Part shown: in pieces, positions 1 through 5,103 of the stretch
Layout: each line of letters opens with the position of its first letter
How positions within the stretch are numbered: position 1 is the first letter of the stretch
Source of the DNA: Deltaproteobacteria bacterium
GTDB lineage: Bacteria; Myxococcota_A; Polyangia; Palsa-1104; JAEUJZ01
Reading direction: 5' to 3'
DNA length: 5,309 nt
Assembly (NCBI GenBank): GCA_017990795.1
Contig: JAGNNG010000169.1
Span: forward strand, 1 to 5,309
Position numbers and translations under genes: made by a program
The notes under the pieces: model-generated
Told to the model about the DNA's origin: nothing
The model's input: the letters and a program-made list of their open reading frames with translations, nothing else
Databases searched by the model: none

Positions 1-2
1 AC

Positions 3-602
3 TGGGGCCGCGTTCAGTACAACAGCGCCATCGCCGTCCTCAAGGGCAAGATGGCGCTCTCGCCGCGCATGGCCAAGCTGCGCTCGTCGTACAAGGCGGT
101 CGCCGATCTGCAGGCCCAGGGCAAGCCTGACGGCAAAGCACTGGTGGCTGCTGCCGACACCTGCATCGCGACCTTCAAAGATGCCGAGTCGAGCGGTGCC
201 AACTTGAACGTGCCGCAAGAGCTGACCCCCGGTAAGTCGCGGCCCCTGCGTGACGATCTGGCGGACTGCGAAGCCGCCAAGAAGAGCGGCAGCGACACCG
301 GCAAGGCGCCCGACGTGGTGGCGACCAGCGATCCCAAGCCCGCTGGCACTGGCGACACCACCAAGCCCGCCACGACCGACAAGCCCAAGGCCGCCGGCGG
401 CAGCGATGGTGGCGTGCCGCGCGCCAAGTGGGTCAAGAAGCTCAAAGGCGATCGCAAGCGCATCTTTGAAGAGCATGCCGACGCCTTCCCCGAATACGAA
501 GGCGATCCGGGCCCCAAAGGCGCCGCCAAGGCCGCCGAGTGGAAGTACGGCACCGAGGTCTTCAAGTTCAAGGGCAGCAAGCTCGCCAAAGAGAAGAAGT
601 AG
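3..602 (+). CDS. Unrecognised Lys/Ala-rich protein, 3' portion (5'-truncated by window edge)
   Basis: The frame is open to the left edge (visible start WGRVQYNSAIAVLKGK) and stops at TAG 600-602, giving 199 visible residues. The first internal ATG, at 51, has no Shine-Dalgarno sequence and sits inside a continuous helical stretch, so I treat the true start as lying upstream. The visible part has a predicted helical region (about residues 1-90) with two cysteines (C54, C89) that could form a disulfide. A Lys/Thr/Pro/Gly/Asp-rich low-complexity hinge follows (about 94-137). A C-terminal module of about 60 residues (from WVKKLKGDRKRIFEEH) carries an EWKYG...FKFKGSKL pattern and ends in KEKK. Such W-Y-G...F-F...KL tails remind me of short beta-rich ends of small deltaproteobacterial hypothetical or envelope proteins, but I cannot name a family. 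The N-terminus is missing, so export or lipidation cannot be judged. Coding status is supported by frame length and G/C-ending codons; function is unknown. Confidence 0.75.
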   Translation, partial: WGRVQYNSAIAVLKGKMALSPRMAKLRSSYKAVADLQAQGKPDGKALVAAADTCIATFKDAESSGANLNVPQELTPGKSRPLRDDLADCEAAKKSGSDTGKAPDVVATSDPKPAGTGDTTKPATTDKPKAAGGSDGGVPRAKWVKKLKGDRKRIFEEHADAFPEYEGDPGPKGAAKAAEWKYGTEVFKFKGSKLAKEKK

Positions 603-614
603 CTCCGCGCACAA

Positions 615-646
615 CCTGGGGGCACCACCTGCTCCCAGGGCTCTTT
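615..646 (+). terminator. Possible weak intrinsic terminator after the 5' gene
   Basis: CCTGGG (615-620) pairs with CCCAGG (634-639), a 6-bp GC-rich stem with a 13-nt loop, 12 nt after the upstream stop codon. The following tract (GCTCTTTCC) is only modestly T-rich, so termination may be weak or factor-dependent. The call rests mainly on position and the perfect stem. Confidence 0.3.
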
Positions 647-678
647 CCGTCTCCCAAACCTCCTCTGCCAGCTTTCCT

Positions 679-727
679 GCAGCCACTGCGGCTGTGACTT
701 TCGCGTCGGCGCTCTCAAGCTAGCGCC
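679..727. repeat. Two small inverted repeats in the gap before ftsK
   Basis: CAGCC (680-684) and GGCTG (690-694) form a 5-bp stem with a 5-nt loop. GGCGCT (708-713) and AGCGCC (722-727) form a perfect 6-bp stem with an 8-nt loop. Neither is followed by a T-run. They could be part of the upstream gene's 3' UTR, or operator-like sites for ftsK, or chance in GC-rich DNA. Apart from these, the 615-646 stem and the candidate ftsK promoter, I see nothing else in 603-838. Confidence 0.3.
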
Positions 728-780
728 AGCCCTCTATTCCGCCCGCCTCTGCCCGTGCGCAAGATTCCCGGCCAGTAAAT

Positions 781-816
781 TTGACTCACAAGTGCGTATC
801 GGTAAGGCTCTATCCT
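781..816 (+). promoter_or_regulatory. Candidate sigma70-type promoter elements for ftsK
   Basis: TTGACT at 781-786 is a 5/6 match to the -35 consensus, in the only clearly AT-rich part of the gap, about 53 bp before the ftsK ATG. The -10 is not convincing: TATCCT at 811-816 is the best hexamer, but its 24-bp spacing is too long, and hexamers at 16-18 bp (such as TAAGGC at 803-808) match poorly. This is a weak candidate. Confidence 0.2.
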
Positions 817-826
817 ACATGTGGGC

Positions 827-841
827 AGGTACACACCAATG
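827..841 (+). promoter_or_regulatory. Ribosome-binding site and ATG that decide the ftsK start
   Basis: AGGT at 827-830 (in the context GGGCAGGT) lies 8 nt before an ATG at 839-841, an acceptable Shine-Dalgarno spacing. The in-frame GTG at 821 is the more upstream option. Its nearest purine run, AAGG at 804-807, is 13 nt away. I therefore prefer 839. Confidence 0.5.
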
Positions 842-3800
842 AGCAGCACAAGTGCAGTCCCGACCGATTCGCGGCGCTACTCTGGGCCGTTTGGCAACTC
901 TTCACCGACGGATCTGTCAGGTCCGTCCGGTCCTTTTCCCAGCCTTCCGTCCGAGGCGCTGCGCCCACCCCGCAGTGGCTCTGGATCGGTACGCCTAAGC
1001 GGCAGGCCGCAAGCCACCACCGCAACCGCTACCGAGCCCAGCCCAGCCCCGCTAGGCCGTCCCGCGGAGCGGATTGTGCGCCCGGACCCCAATCCGGCGG
1101 CTTTTTCGGCCCCTCGCGCTGCATCCAAGGAGCCTGATCGCTCTCGCGTTGCCTCTGCTGCGGCCACCCGGCCCAGCCCTGAGCCCCGCGCTGCCGAGCG
1201 TCCGCTGCCCCGCCGCGAGTCCGAGCTGCGCGCCCGCCCCGAGCGCCCCCGAGCCGTGCCCGCCCGTGCTCAACGCGCCGCCACCAGTGCCCCCACCTCG
1301 ACGTGGACCCCACGCCGTCGTGAGGCCAGCGGCATTGTGCTGCTGTCGCTCGCGATCTTCTTGTCGCTAAGCCTGGGCTCGCTGGTGGTGAGCGATGGCA
1401 AGCTGATGGGCCCGGTCGGTCAGTGGGTCGCGGTGACTCTGTACGCCGCCCTGGGTGCTGGCACTGCGGCGCTGGCGCTGGGTCTGGTGCTGCTGGCCGT
1501 GCGCTGCCTACGAGCACAGTCGCTGCGCATCGCCCGCCGCACGCTGCTGGGCACAATGGGCATCGCGCTAAGCACCGCCATCCTGCTGCACCTGGGCGGC
1601 GCTCGCCTGCGTCTGCTGAACCTGCCGCTAGGTGGCGCGCTGGGCGAGTATGCCGCCGAGCTGCTGGTGGCCATGGTCGGCACCGCTGGTACCATCCTGG
1701 CCGCCGTGATGGGCCTACTGCTGTCGCTGCTCGCCTCCACCGAGCTATCGCTGCGCCAGGTCTATCTAAAGTCGGGAGAGCTGCTGCATCGCCTGGGCGC
1801 CTTCATAGTTGCCACCGCCCGCAATGCTTTCCCACAGCACAGCGAGCCCGATGCAGCCGAGCCTGCCAAGTCCGATGCGCCCCCCGCCAAGACCGGGACC
1901 GCCATCCTCATCGATGCCGCCGCCAAGCCGCCCGTGCGTGAAGGCGTGCCGCAGCCGATCGCGGACTATGGCGATGATCGCGATCGCCGCACCGGACCGC
2001 TGGCGCTGCTGCGCTCTGCATTTAAGAAGAAAGAGGCCAGCAAGGCCGTGGCCACGGTAGTAGACGCAGCCCCAAGCCCCGCCAAAGCGACCGCAGCGGC
2101 TGCGCCCGCAATCGTAGAGCCCAGCCCCGCAGCTGCAGAGCCTGCGAGCGATGGACCGATGCCGCTGATCGTGCAGCGCCGCGCCGGTGGCAAGCCTGCT
2201 GCTGCCGCCATGCTGACCCCCGATGTTGCGGTGGTGGCTCCGGCTGCTGCGCCTGCTCCTGCACCAGCTGCTGCGCAGCGCGTTGAGATCACTGTGGTGG
2301 CTGCGGCTGCTGCGGCGGCTCCGGTGCGCTCGCCGTTTGGTGAGGCCCCGACTGAGGCCGATGCTGGGGAGCTAAGTGCCCCACGTGCCGCCGTCTCACT
2401 AGTAGACGACGTCGAAAATACCGATGCCGTGGCCCTCGACTCGCCCGAGCGGATTGAGGGTGAGGTCGACAAGACCGTGTCGCAGTCGGAAGACACCTCG
2501 CCGATCGTGCTGCCGCCGCCTGAGAGCAAGACCGCGCAAGAGCTCGAAGCCGCGGTTGCCGCCGCGATCGCGCAAAACGACGAGCCCAGCATCAAGGTCC
2601 CCAAAGGTCACTACGAAGCGCTTAGCGCCGCGTACGAGCCGCCGTCTCTGTCGTTTCTGGACTACACCGAGCAGGGCCAAAAGGACCTGGATCGCAAGGC
2701 CATGCTCGACTTGGCCACTCGGCTGGAGCTGACGCTGGCTGACTACGCCGTCAAGGGCCGCGTCGCCGCCATCCACCCCGGCCCCGTGGTCACGATGTAC
2801 GAGTTTGTGCCCGCGCCCGGCATCAAGCTGTCCAAGATCACCGCGCTGTCTAACGATCTGGCGATGGCGCTGGAAGCCCTGCGCGTGCGCATCGTCGCCC
2901 CCATCCCCGGCAAGGCCGCCGTCGGCATCGAGGTCCCCAACCGCGGTCGCGAGACGGTGTTCCTAAAAGAGATCCTGGCCGACGAGACCTTCCTGCACGC
3001 CAAGACCAAGCTGACGATGGCGCTGGGCAAGGACATCAGCGGCCAGCCGGTGTGCGTGGACCTGGCCAAGATGCCGCATCTTTTGGTCGCGGGTACCACC
3101 GGCTCGGGCAAGTCGGTGTCGGTAAACGGCATGGTCTGCTCGCTGCTTTACAACGCCTCGCCCGACGACGTGAAGATGATCATGATCGACCCCAAGATGC
3201 TGGAGCTTTCGATCTACGAAGGCATCCCGCACCTTTTGTTGCCGGTCGTCACCGATCCGAAAAAGGCCAACCTGGCGCTGCGCTGGGCCGTCGAGGAGAT
3301 GGAGCGCCGGTATGAGCTTATCTCCAAGTCCGGCGTGCGCGATCTGAACGGCTACAACAAAAAGATCGAGACCCAGCTGGCGCAGATCGAAGCCGAGCAG
3401 CTGGAGATGTTTGGCGACAAGGACTACGACCTGAGCGGGCGGCCCACCAAGCTGCCGTACATCGTGGTGCTGATCGACGAGTTTGCCGACCTCATGATGG
3501 TCGCCGCCAAAGAGGTCGAGATCAGCGTCGCGCGCATCGCGCAAAAGGCCCGCGCTGCCGGTATTCACCTCATCCTGGCGACGCAGCGGCCCTCGGTGGA
3601 CGTCATCACCGGTCTTATCAAGGCCAACTTCCCGTCGCGCATCGCGTTCCAGGTCGCCAGCCGCATCGACTCGCGCACCATCTTGGATGCGCAGGGGGCC
3701 GAAAACCTGCTGGGCATGGGCGACATGCTGTTTACCGACCGTGGCCAGGCGCTGCGCCGCATCCACGGCCCGCTCATCACCGACGTCGAGATCCACCGCA

Positions 3801-4090
3801 TCGTCGAGCACCTAAAGCGCCAGGGCAAGCCGATCTACGACATGGAGATCCTCAAGCCGCGCGTAGACGAAGACGAAGAAGTCCAAGAAGAGGACATGTC
3901 CGACGAGCTGTACGACCAGGCCGTGCGTCTGGTGGTCGACTCGCGGCAGGCCAGCATCTCGATGGTGCAGCGCAAGCTCCGCATCGGCTACAACCGCTCC
4001 GCCCGCATGATCGAGCGCATGGAGCGCGAAGGCATTGTCAGCTCCCCAGACGGCGCAAAAGGCCGCGAAGTGTTGGTGCAGAACCACTAG
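839..4090 (+). CDS. ftsK: DNA translocase FtsK (FtsK/SpoIIIE family), complete
   Basis: Membrane-anchored, ATP-driven double-stranded DNA pump acting at the septum. In the family it clears and aligns the chromosome terminus and assists XerCD dimer resolution. The protein has 1083 residues from the ATG at 839. Residues 1-161 are Pro/Ser/Arg/Ala-rich and probably disordered, ending in a basic RRRE before the membrane. Four hydrophobic segments lie at about 165-186, 197-221, 236-254 and 275-298. A low-complexity Ala/Pro linker spans about 302-590. The alpha domain starts near 615. Walker A GTTGSGKS is at 752-759 (K758). Walker B is IVVLIDE at 875-881 (D880, E881). ATQRP at 914-918 and SRIDSR at 941-946 follow. 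The gamma winged helix occupies about 1022-1083 and includes RIGYNRSARMIERMEREG. All catalytic motifs are intact and the gene ends at TAG 4088-4090. It appears monocistronic, convergent with the Abi-like gene. The N-terminal extension is atypical, and its first 60 or so codons have weaker G/C-ending bias, so the exact start is less certain than the identity. Confidence 0.95.
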   Translation: MSSTSAVPTDSRRYSGPFGNSSPTDLSGPSGPFPSLPSEALRPPRSGSGSVRLSGRPQATTATATEPSPAPLGRPAERIVRPDPNPAAFSAPRAASKEPDRSRVASAAATRPSPEPRAAERPLPRRESELRARPERPRAVPARAQRAATSAPTSTWTPRRREASGIVLLSLAIFLSLSLGSLVVSDGKLMGPVGQWVAVTLYAALGAGTAALALGLVLLAVRCLRAQSLRIARRTLLGTMGIALSTAILLHLGGARLRLLNLPLGGALGEYAAELLVAMVGTAGTILAAVMGLLLSLLASTELSLRQVYLKSGELLHRLGAFIVATARNAFPQHSEPDAAEPAKSDAPPAKTGTAILIDAAAKPPVREGVPQPIADYGDDRDRRTGPLALLRSAFKKKEASKAVATVVDAAPSPAKATAAAAPAIVEPSPAAAEPASDGPMPLIVQRRAGGKPAAAAMLTPDVAVVAPAAAPAPAPAAAQRVEITVVAAAAAAAPVRSPFGEAPTEADAGELSAPRAAVSLVDDVENTDAVALDSPERIEGEVDKTVSQSEDTSPIVLPPPESKTAQELEAAVAAAIAQNDEPSIKVPKGHYEALSAAYEPPSLSFLDYTEQGQKDLDRKAMLDLATRLELTLADYAVKGRVAAIHPGPVVTMYEFVPAPGIKLSKITALSNDLAMALEALRVRIVAPIPGKAAVGIEVPNRGRETVFLKEILADETFLHAKTKLTMALGKDISGQPVCVDLAKMPHLLVAGTTGSGKSVSVNGMVCSLLYNASPDDVKMIMIDPKMLELSIYEGIPHLLLPVVTDPKKANLALRWAVEEMERRYELISKSGVRDLNGYNKKIETQLAQIEAEQLEMFGDKDYDLSGRPTKLPYIVVLIDEFADLMMVAAKEVEISVARIAQKARAAGIHLILATQRPSVDVITGLIKANFPSRIAFQVASRIDSRTILDAQGAENLLGMGDMLFTDRGQALRRIHGPLITDVEIHRIVEHLKRQGKPIYDMEILKPRVDEDEEVQEEDMSDELYDQAVRLVVDSRQASISMVQRKLRIGYNRSARMIERMEREGIVSSPDGAKGREVLVQNH
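2231..2314 (+). repeat. Internal duplication in the FtsK Ala/Pro linker
   Basis: A 21-nt unit at 2231-2251 recurs at 2294-2314 with one mismatch (GTGGTGGCT, then C or G, then CGGCTGCTGCG). The two copies are 63 nt apart, so they stay in frame. They encode VVAPAAA and VVAAAAA on either side of an Ala/Pro stretch. This fits linker growth by short in-frame duplication. Confidence 0.6.
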
Positions 4091-4092
4091 CC

Positions 4093-4105
4093 CTGCGCCC
4101 CGCAG
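4093..4105 (+). repeat. Short GC hairpin directly after the ftsK stop
   Basis: CTGCG (4093-4097) and CGCAG (4101-4105) form a perfect 5-bp stem with a 3-nt CCC loop, 2 nt after the ftsK stop. There is no T-tract, so I do not call it an intrinsic terminator. It could stabilise the mRNA 3' end or be chance. Confidence 0.25.
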
Positions 4106-4140
4106 TCCGCATCCCACCTCAGCCGCCTGACCCCCCTTAC

Positions 4141-4186
4141 AAAAATACTGGCCCATCCACTGCTGCGGGCGGTTAGGTCGGCCAAT
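4141..4186 (-). terminator. Possible intrinsic terminator of the Abi-like gene
   Basis: Reading the minus strand, ATTGGCC (plus 4186-4180) pairs with GGCCAGT (plus 4153-4147), giving 7 bp including one T-G pair. ATTTTTG follows (plus 4146-4140). The loop is long (26 nt) and contains the stop codon, so the 5' arm lies in the last codons of the gene. The T-run falls immediately after the stem on the minus strand only. Read in the plus direction the same stem has no T-run, so it would not terminate ftsK. Confidence 0.35.
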
Positions 4187-4856
4187 GCTCCTTGATAGAG
4201 TCAATCCACTGGCTCTCGCCTTTTGCGCGCAGAGCTGTGAATCGGTCCAACGTCATCGCCAGCTTCCGTAGCTCAGGGCTCATGAAGCTCAGCGTCGTGA
4301 GGATGGCCTGATACTGCTCGTCTAGGTCCCGCCAGTGCAGGATACGCTCATGGTGAAAAACGCGGTTGCGCAGCTCGCGAATCGCCCCCCAGCGATCGCC
4401 CAGTTTAGTCAGGTTTTGCTCCGATGAGGGAGCGTGAGGAAACGCTGCCTTGGCAAGATAAGACCCTGTGCCAGTACGGGCGTGGGCATTGTTAAAAAAA
4501 CAGGTCCAAAAGCCAAAAGTCAGCTCGGCCACGATCCGGCCTGCAGTCTCAGGTTTTTTGCGCTTAATAATAGCCTCTTTGGCTTTGCACACTTGCTCCT
4601 GCTGCCACTCGATAAGCTTCGCGCTCGGCAAGTCATACCAGGCCTCGCTCTTTTCGCGAACGAGCATGGCCGAATGCACCGCATTGCGAAGGGCGACTTC
4701 TGCAAACTGCAGCGCTGGGTAGAGGGACTCGCACAGCGCCATGTTCTGTATATAACGGGCCAGGATGATCGGCTCAGAAGCCTGGTCTTTCCCGTATGGA
4801 CCAAGGCGCTCTTTATGAAGGACGTTTTCGATTCTGTGAAAAAGTGTTTTGTCCAT
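4173..4856 (-). CDS. Abi-like HEPN protein (AbiD/AbiF-type), probable defence or toxin RNase
   Basis: The protein has 227 residues from the ATG at 4856-4854 to TAA at 4175-4173. Features typical of Abi-like (Abi_2) proteins appear in order: LYPALQFAEVALRNAVHSAM (residues 45-64), VAELTFGFW (109-117), a YLAKAAFP segment (133-140), and IRELRNRVFHHERIL (159-173). R163-N164...H168 is the Rx4H HEPN signature (plus 4370-4353), the expected metal-independent RNase centre. A second RN..H (R57-N58, H61) lies in the N-terminal half. Established for the family: AbiD and AbiF cause phage-induced growth arrest, and the HEPN superfamily includes many RNase toxins. Inferred here: an RNA-cleaving abortive-infection effector, cytoplasmic, with no signal peptide or membrane segment. 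Base composition is visibly less GC-rich than ftsK, with many A/T-ending codons, suggesting transfer. The frame could extend to a TTG at 4916 (adding a CPVCG motif), but that codon overlaps a candidate -35, lacks a Shine-Dalgarno sequence and reads through the tandem repeat. The ATG itself has only a weak GTGGG upstream. Target and trigger are unknown. Confidence 0.85.
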   Translation of the reverse strand: MDKTLFHRIENVLHKERLGPYGKDQASEPIILARYIQNMALCESLYPALQFAEVALRNAVHSAMLVREKSEAWYDLPSAKLIEWQQEQVCKAKEAIIKRKKPETAGRIVAELTFGFWTCFFNNAHARTGTGSYLAKAAFPHAPSSEQNLTKLGDRWGAIRELRNRVFHHERILHWRDLDEQYQAILTTLSFMSPELRKLAMTLDRFTALRAKGESQWIDSIKEHWPT

Positions 4857-4886
4857 AAGCCCACAAACTGGACATCCATTTTCGCG

Positions 4887-4916
4887 TTTATTCCGCTTTT
4901 TTCCCGCTTTTTTCAA
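4887..4916 (-). promoter_or_regulatory. Candidate promoter of the Abi-like gene
   Basis: On the minus strand, TTGAAA (plus 4916-4911, 5/6 match to -35) and AATAAA (plus 4892-4887, 4/6 match to -10) are separated by 18 bp. Transcription would begin near 4880, leaving a leader of about 25 nt before the ATG at 4856. The spacer is made of the tandem 11-bp repeat. This placement also argues against the TTG at 4916 being a start codon. Confidence 0.45.
4893..4914. repeat. Perfect tandem 11-bp repeat with phased T-tracts
   Basis: CCGCTTTTTTC occurs at 4893-4903 and again at 4904-4914, with a degenerate third copy just to the left (4882-4892, TCGCGTTTATT). The period is about one helical turn, so the T6 tracts, together with the adjoining A5TTT at 4915-4922, lie on one face of the helix and should bend the DNA. 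It sits inside the putative divergent promoter region. Confidence 0.75.
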
Positions 4917-4941
4917 AAATTTAAGTTTCGGCTTGCAAAAT
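4912..4941 (+). promoter_or_regulatory. Weak candidate promoter for the plus-strand RNA element
   Basis: TTCAAA (4912-4917) and CAAAAT (4936-4941), each a 4/6 match to the sigma70 hexamers, are 18 bp apart. A start about 7 nt further on would fall at 4947-4948, the first paired base of the hairpin element. Its -35 would overlap the -35 of the divergent Abi-like promoter, so the two could compete. The matches are weak and the call leans on geometry. Confidence 0.25.
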
Positions 4942-4957
4942 TCGGCTCAGTGCAAAA
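4927..4957 (+). repeat. Imperfect tandem repeat TTCGGCT...TGCAAAA
   Basis: TTCGGCTTGCAAAA (4927-4940) is followed directly by TTCGGCTCAGTGCAAAA (4941-4957). The two are identical except for a 3-nt CAG insertion. The second copy supplies the 5' arm of the first RNA hairpin (4947-4972); the first copy lacks the inserted bases of that arm. It may be a protein-binding site or slippage duplication. Confidence 0.5.
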
Positions 4958-5028
4958 AACTATTTGCATTGACCTCGGGATCCCTTCCTTGGCCGCTTGC
5001 GGTTAAGAGGCCCCGAGGTTTCTTTTTT
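4947..5028 (+). ncRNA. Putative structured small RNA, divergent from the Abi-like gene
   Basis: Two adjacent hairpins are visible on the plus strand. Hairpin 1 pairs TCAGTGCAAA (4947-4956) with TTTGCATTGA (4963-4972), 10 bp with one G-U and a 6-nt loop. Hairpin 2 has an outer stem CCTCGGG/CCCGAGG (4973-4979 with 5012-5018) and an inner arm of 8 bp (4988-4995 with 5000-5007) capped by a CUUG tetraloop. A T-tract (5019-5028) ends the element. The three non-Watson-Crick positions (4950/4969, 4991/5004, 4992/5003) are G-U on this strand but A-C on the other, so the plus strand is the likely RNA. No plus-strand gene lies between the ftsK stop and this terminator. Structured RNAs accompany some AbiF genes and can counteract the HEPN protein, which makes an antitoxin RNA an attractive inference. 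I do not recognise it as a known RNA family. Alternatives are an attenuator leader of the gene at 5104, or only a terminator for ftsK read-through. Confidence 0.4.
4973..5028 (+). terminator. Strong intrinsic terminator
   Basis: CCTCGGG (4973-4979) pairs perfectly with CCCGAGG (5012-5018) and can extend outward through A4972-T5019 and G4971-T5020. The enclosed arm is itself a hairpin. TTTCTTTTTT (5019-5028) follows at once. This is the best intrinsic terminator in the window and works in the plus direction only. It would also insulate the gene at 5104 from upstream transcription. Confidence 0.7.
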
Positions 5029-5060
5029 AAGAGGCTGTACTGGTGATACTGCCGCCTCTT
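5003..5060 (+). repeat. Three-copy TTAAGAGGC / GCCTCTT element
   Basis: TTAAGAGGC occurs at 5003-5011 (inside the terminator hairpin) and at 5027-5035 (overlapping the end of the T-tract). Its inverse GCCTCTT is at 5054-5060. The second and third copies can form a 7-bp hairpin with an 18-nt loop downstream of the terminator. The first copy could compete for the same partner in a read-through transcript. Confidence 0.5.
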
Positions 5061-5103
5061 TTCAGCCTGGCGCGCCTGCTGCGTGGTTGTGGCCTGACTG
5101 CCG

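Noticed and set aside
14..718. 234-codon minus-strand open frame at the left edge
   Set aside because: It is antisense to the 5' gene and the gap, and its composition is Ser/Ala/Leu-rich without any domain pattern.
821..838. GTG start for ftsK six codons upstream of the chosen ATG
   Set aside because: The nearest purine run is 13 nt away, whereas the ATG at 839 has AGGT at a better distance. The difference is only six residues.
787..855. CACAAGTGC present at 787-795 and 847-855 around the ftsK start, near-palindromic
   Set aside because: Only 9 bp and two copies, one inside the coding sequence; not enough to call an operator.
781..1137. Plus-strand frame starting TTG at 781
   Set aside because: It overlaps the 5' part of ftsK, its start is the candidate -35, and the protein looks like out-of-frame translation.
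2963..3811. 282-codon minus-strand open frame inside ftsK
   Set aside because: It lies wholly antisense to the conserved FtsK motor. Long antisense frames are expected in GC-rich genes, and the product has no recognisable motif.
4857..4916. TTG-initiated N-terminal extension of the Abi-like protein, adding 20 residues with a CPVCG motif
   Set aside because: It translates the tandem repeat into a Lys-rich stretch, has no Shine-Dalgarno sequence, and its start codon coincides with a good -35 hexamer. The ATG at 4856 gives the usual family N-terminus.
4434..5006. 190-codon plus-strand open frame antisense to the Abi-like gene
   Set aside because: It overlaps a clear HEPN family gene and runs into the terminator hairpin; the product shows no family resemblance.
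5069..5076. GGCGCGCC palindrome
   Set aside because: A common 8-bp palindrome in GC-rich DNA with no extended symmetry.
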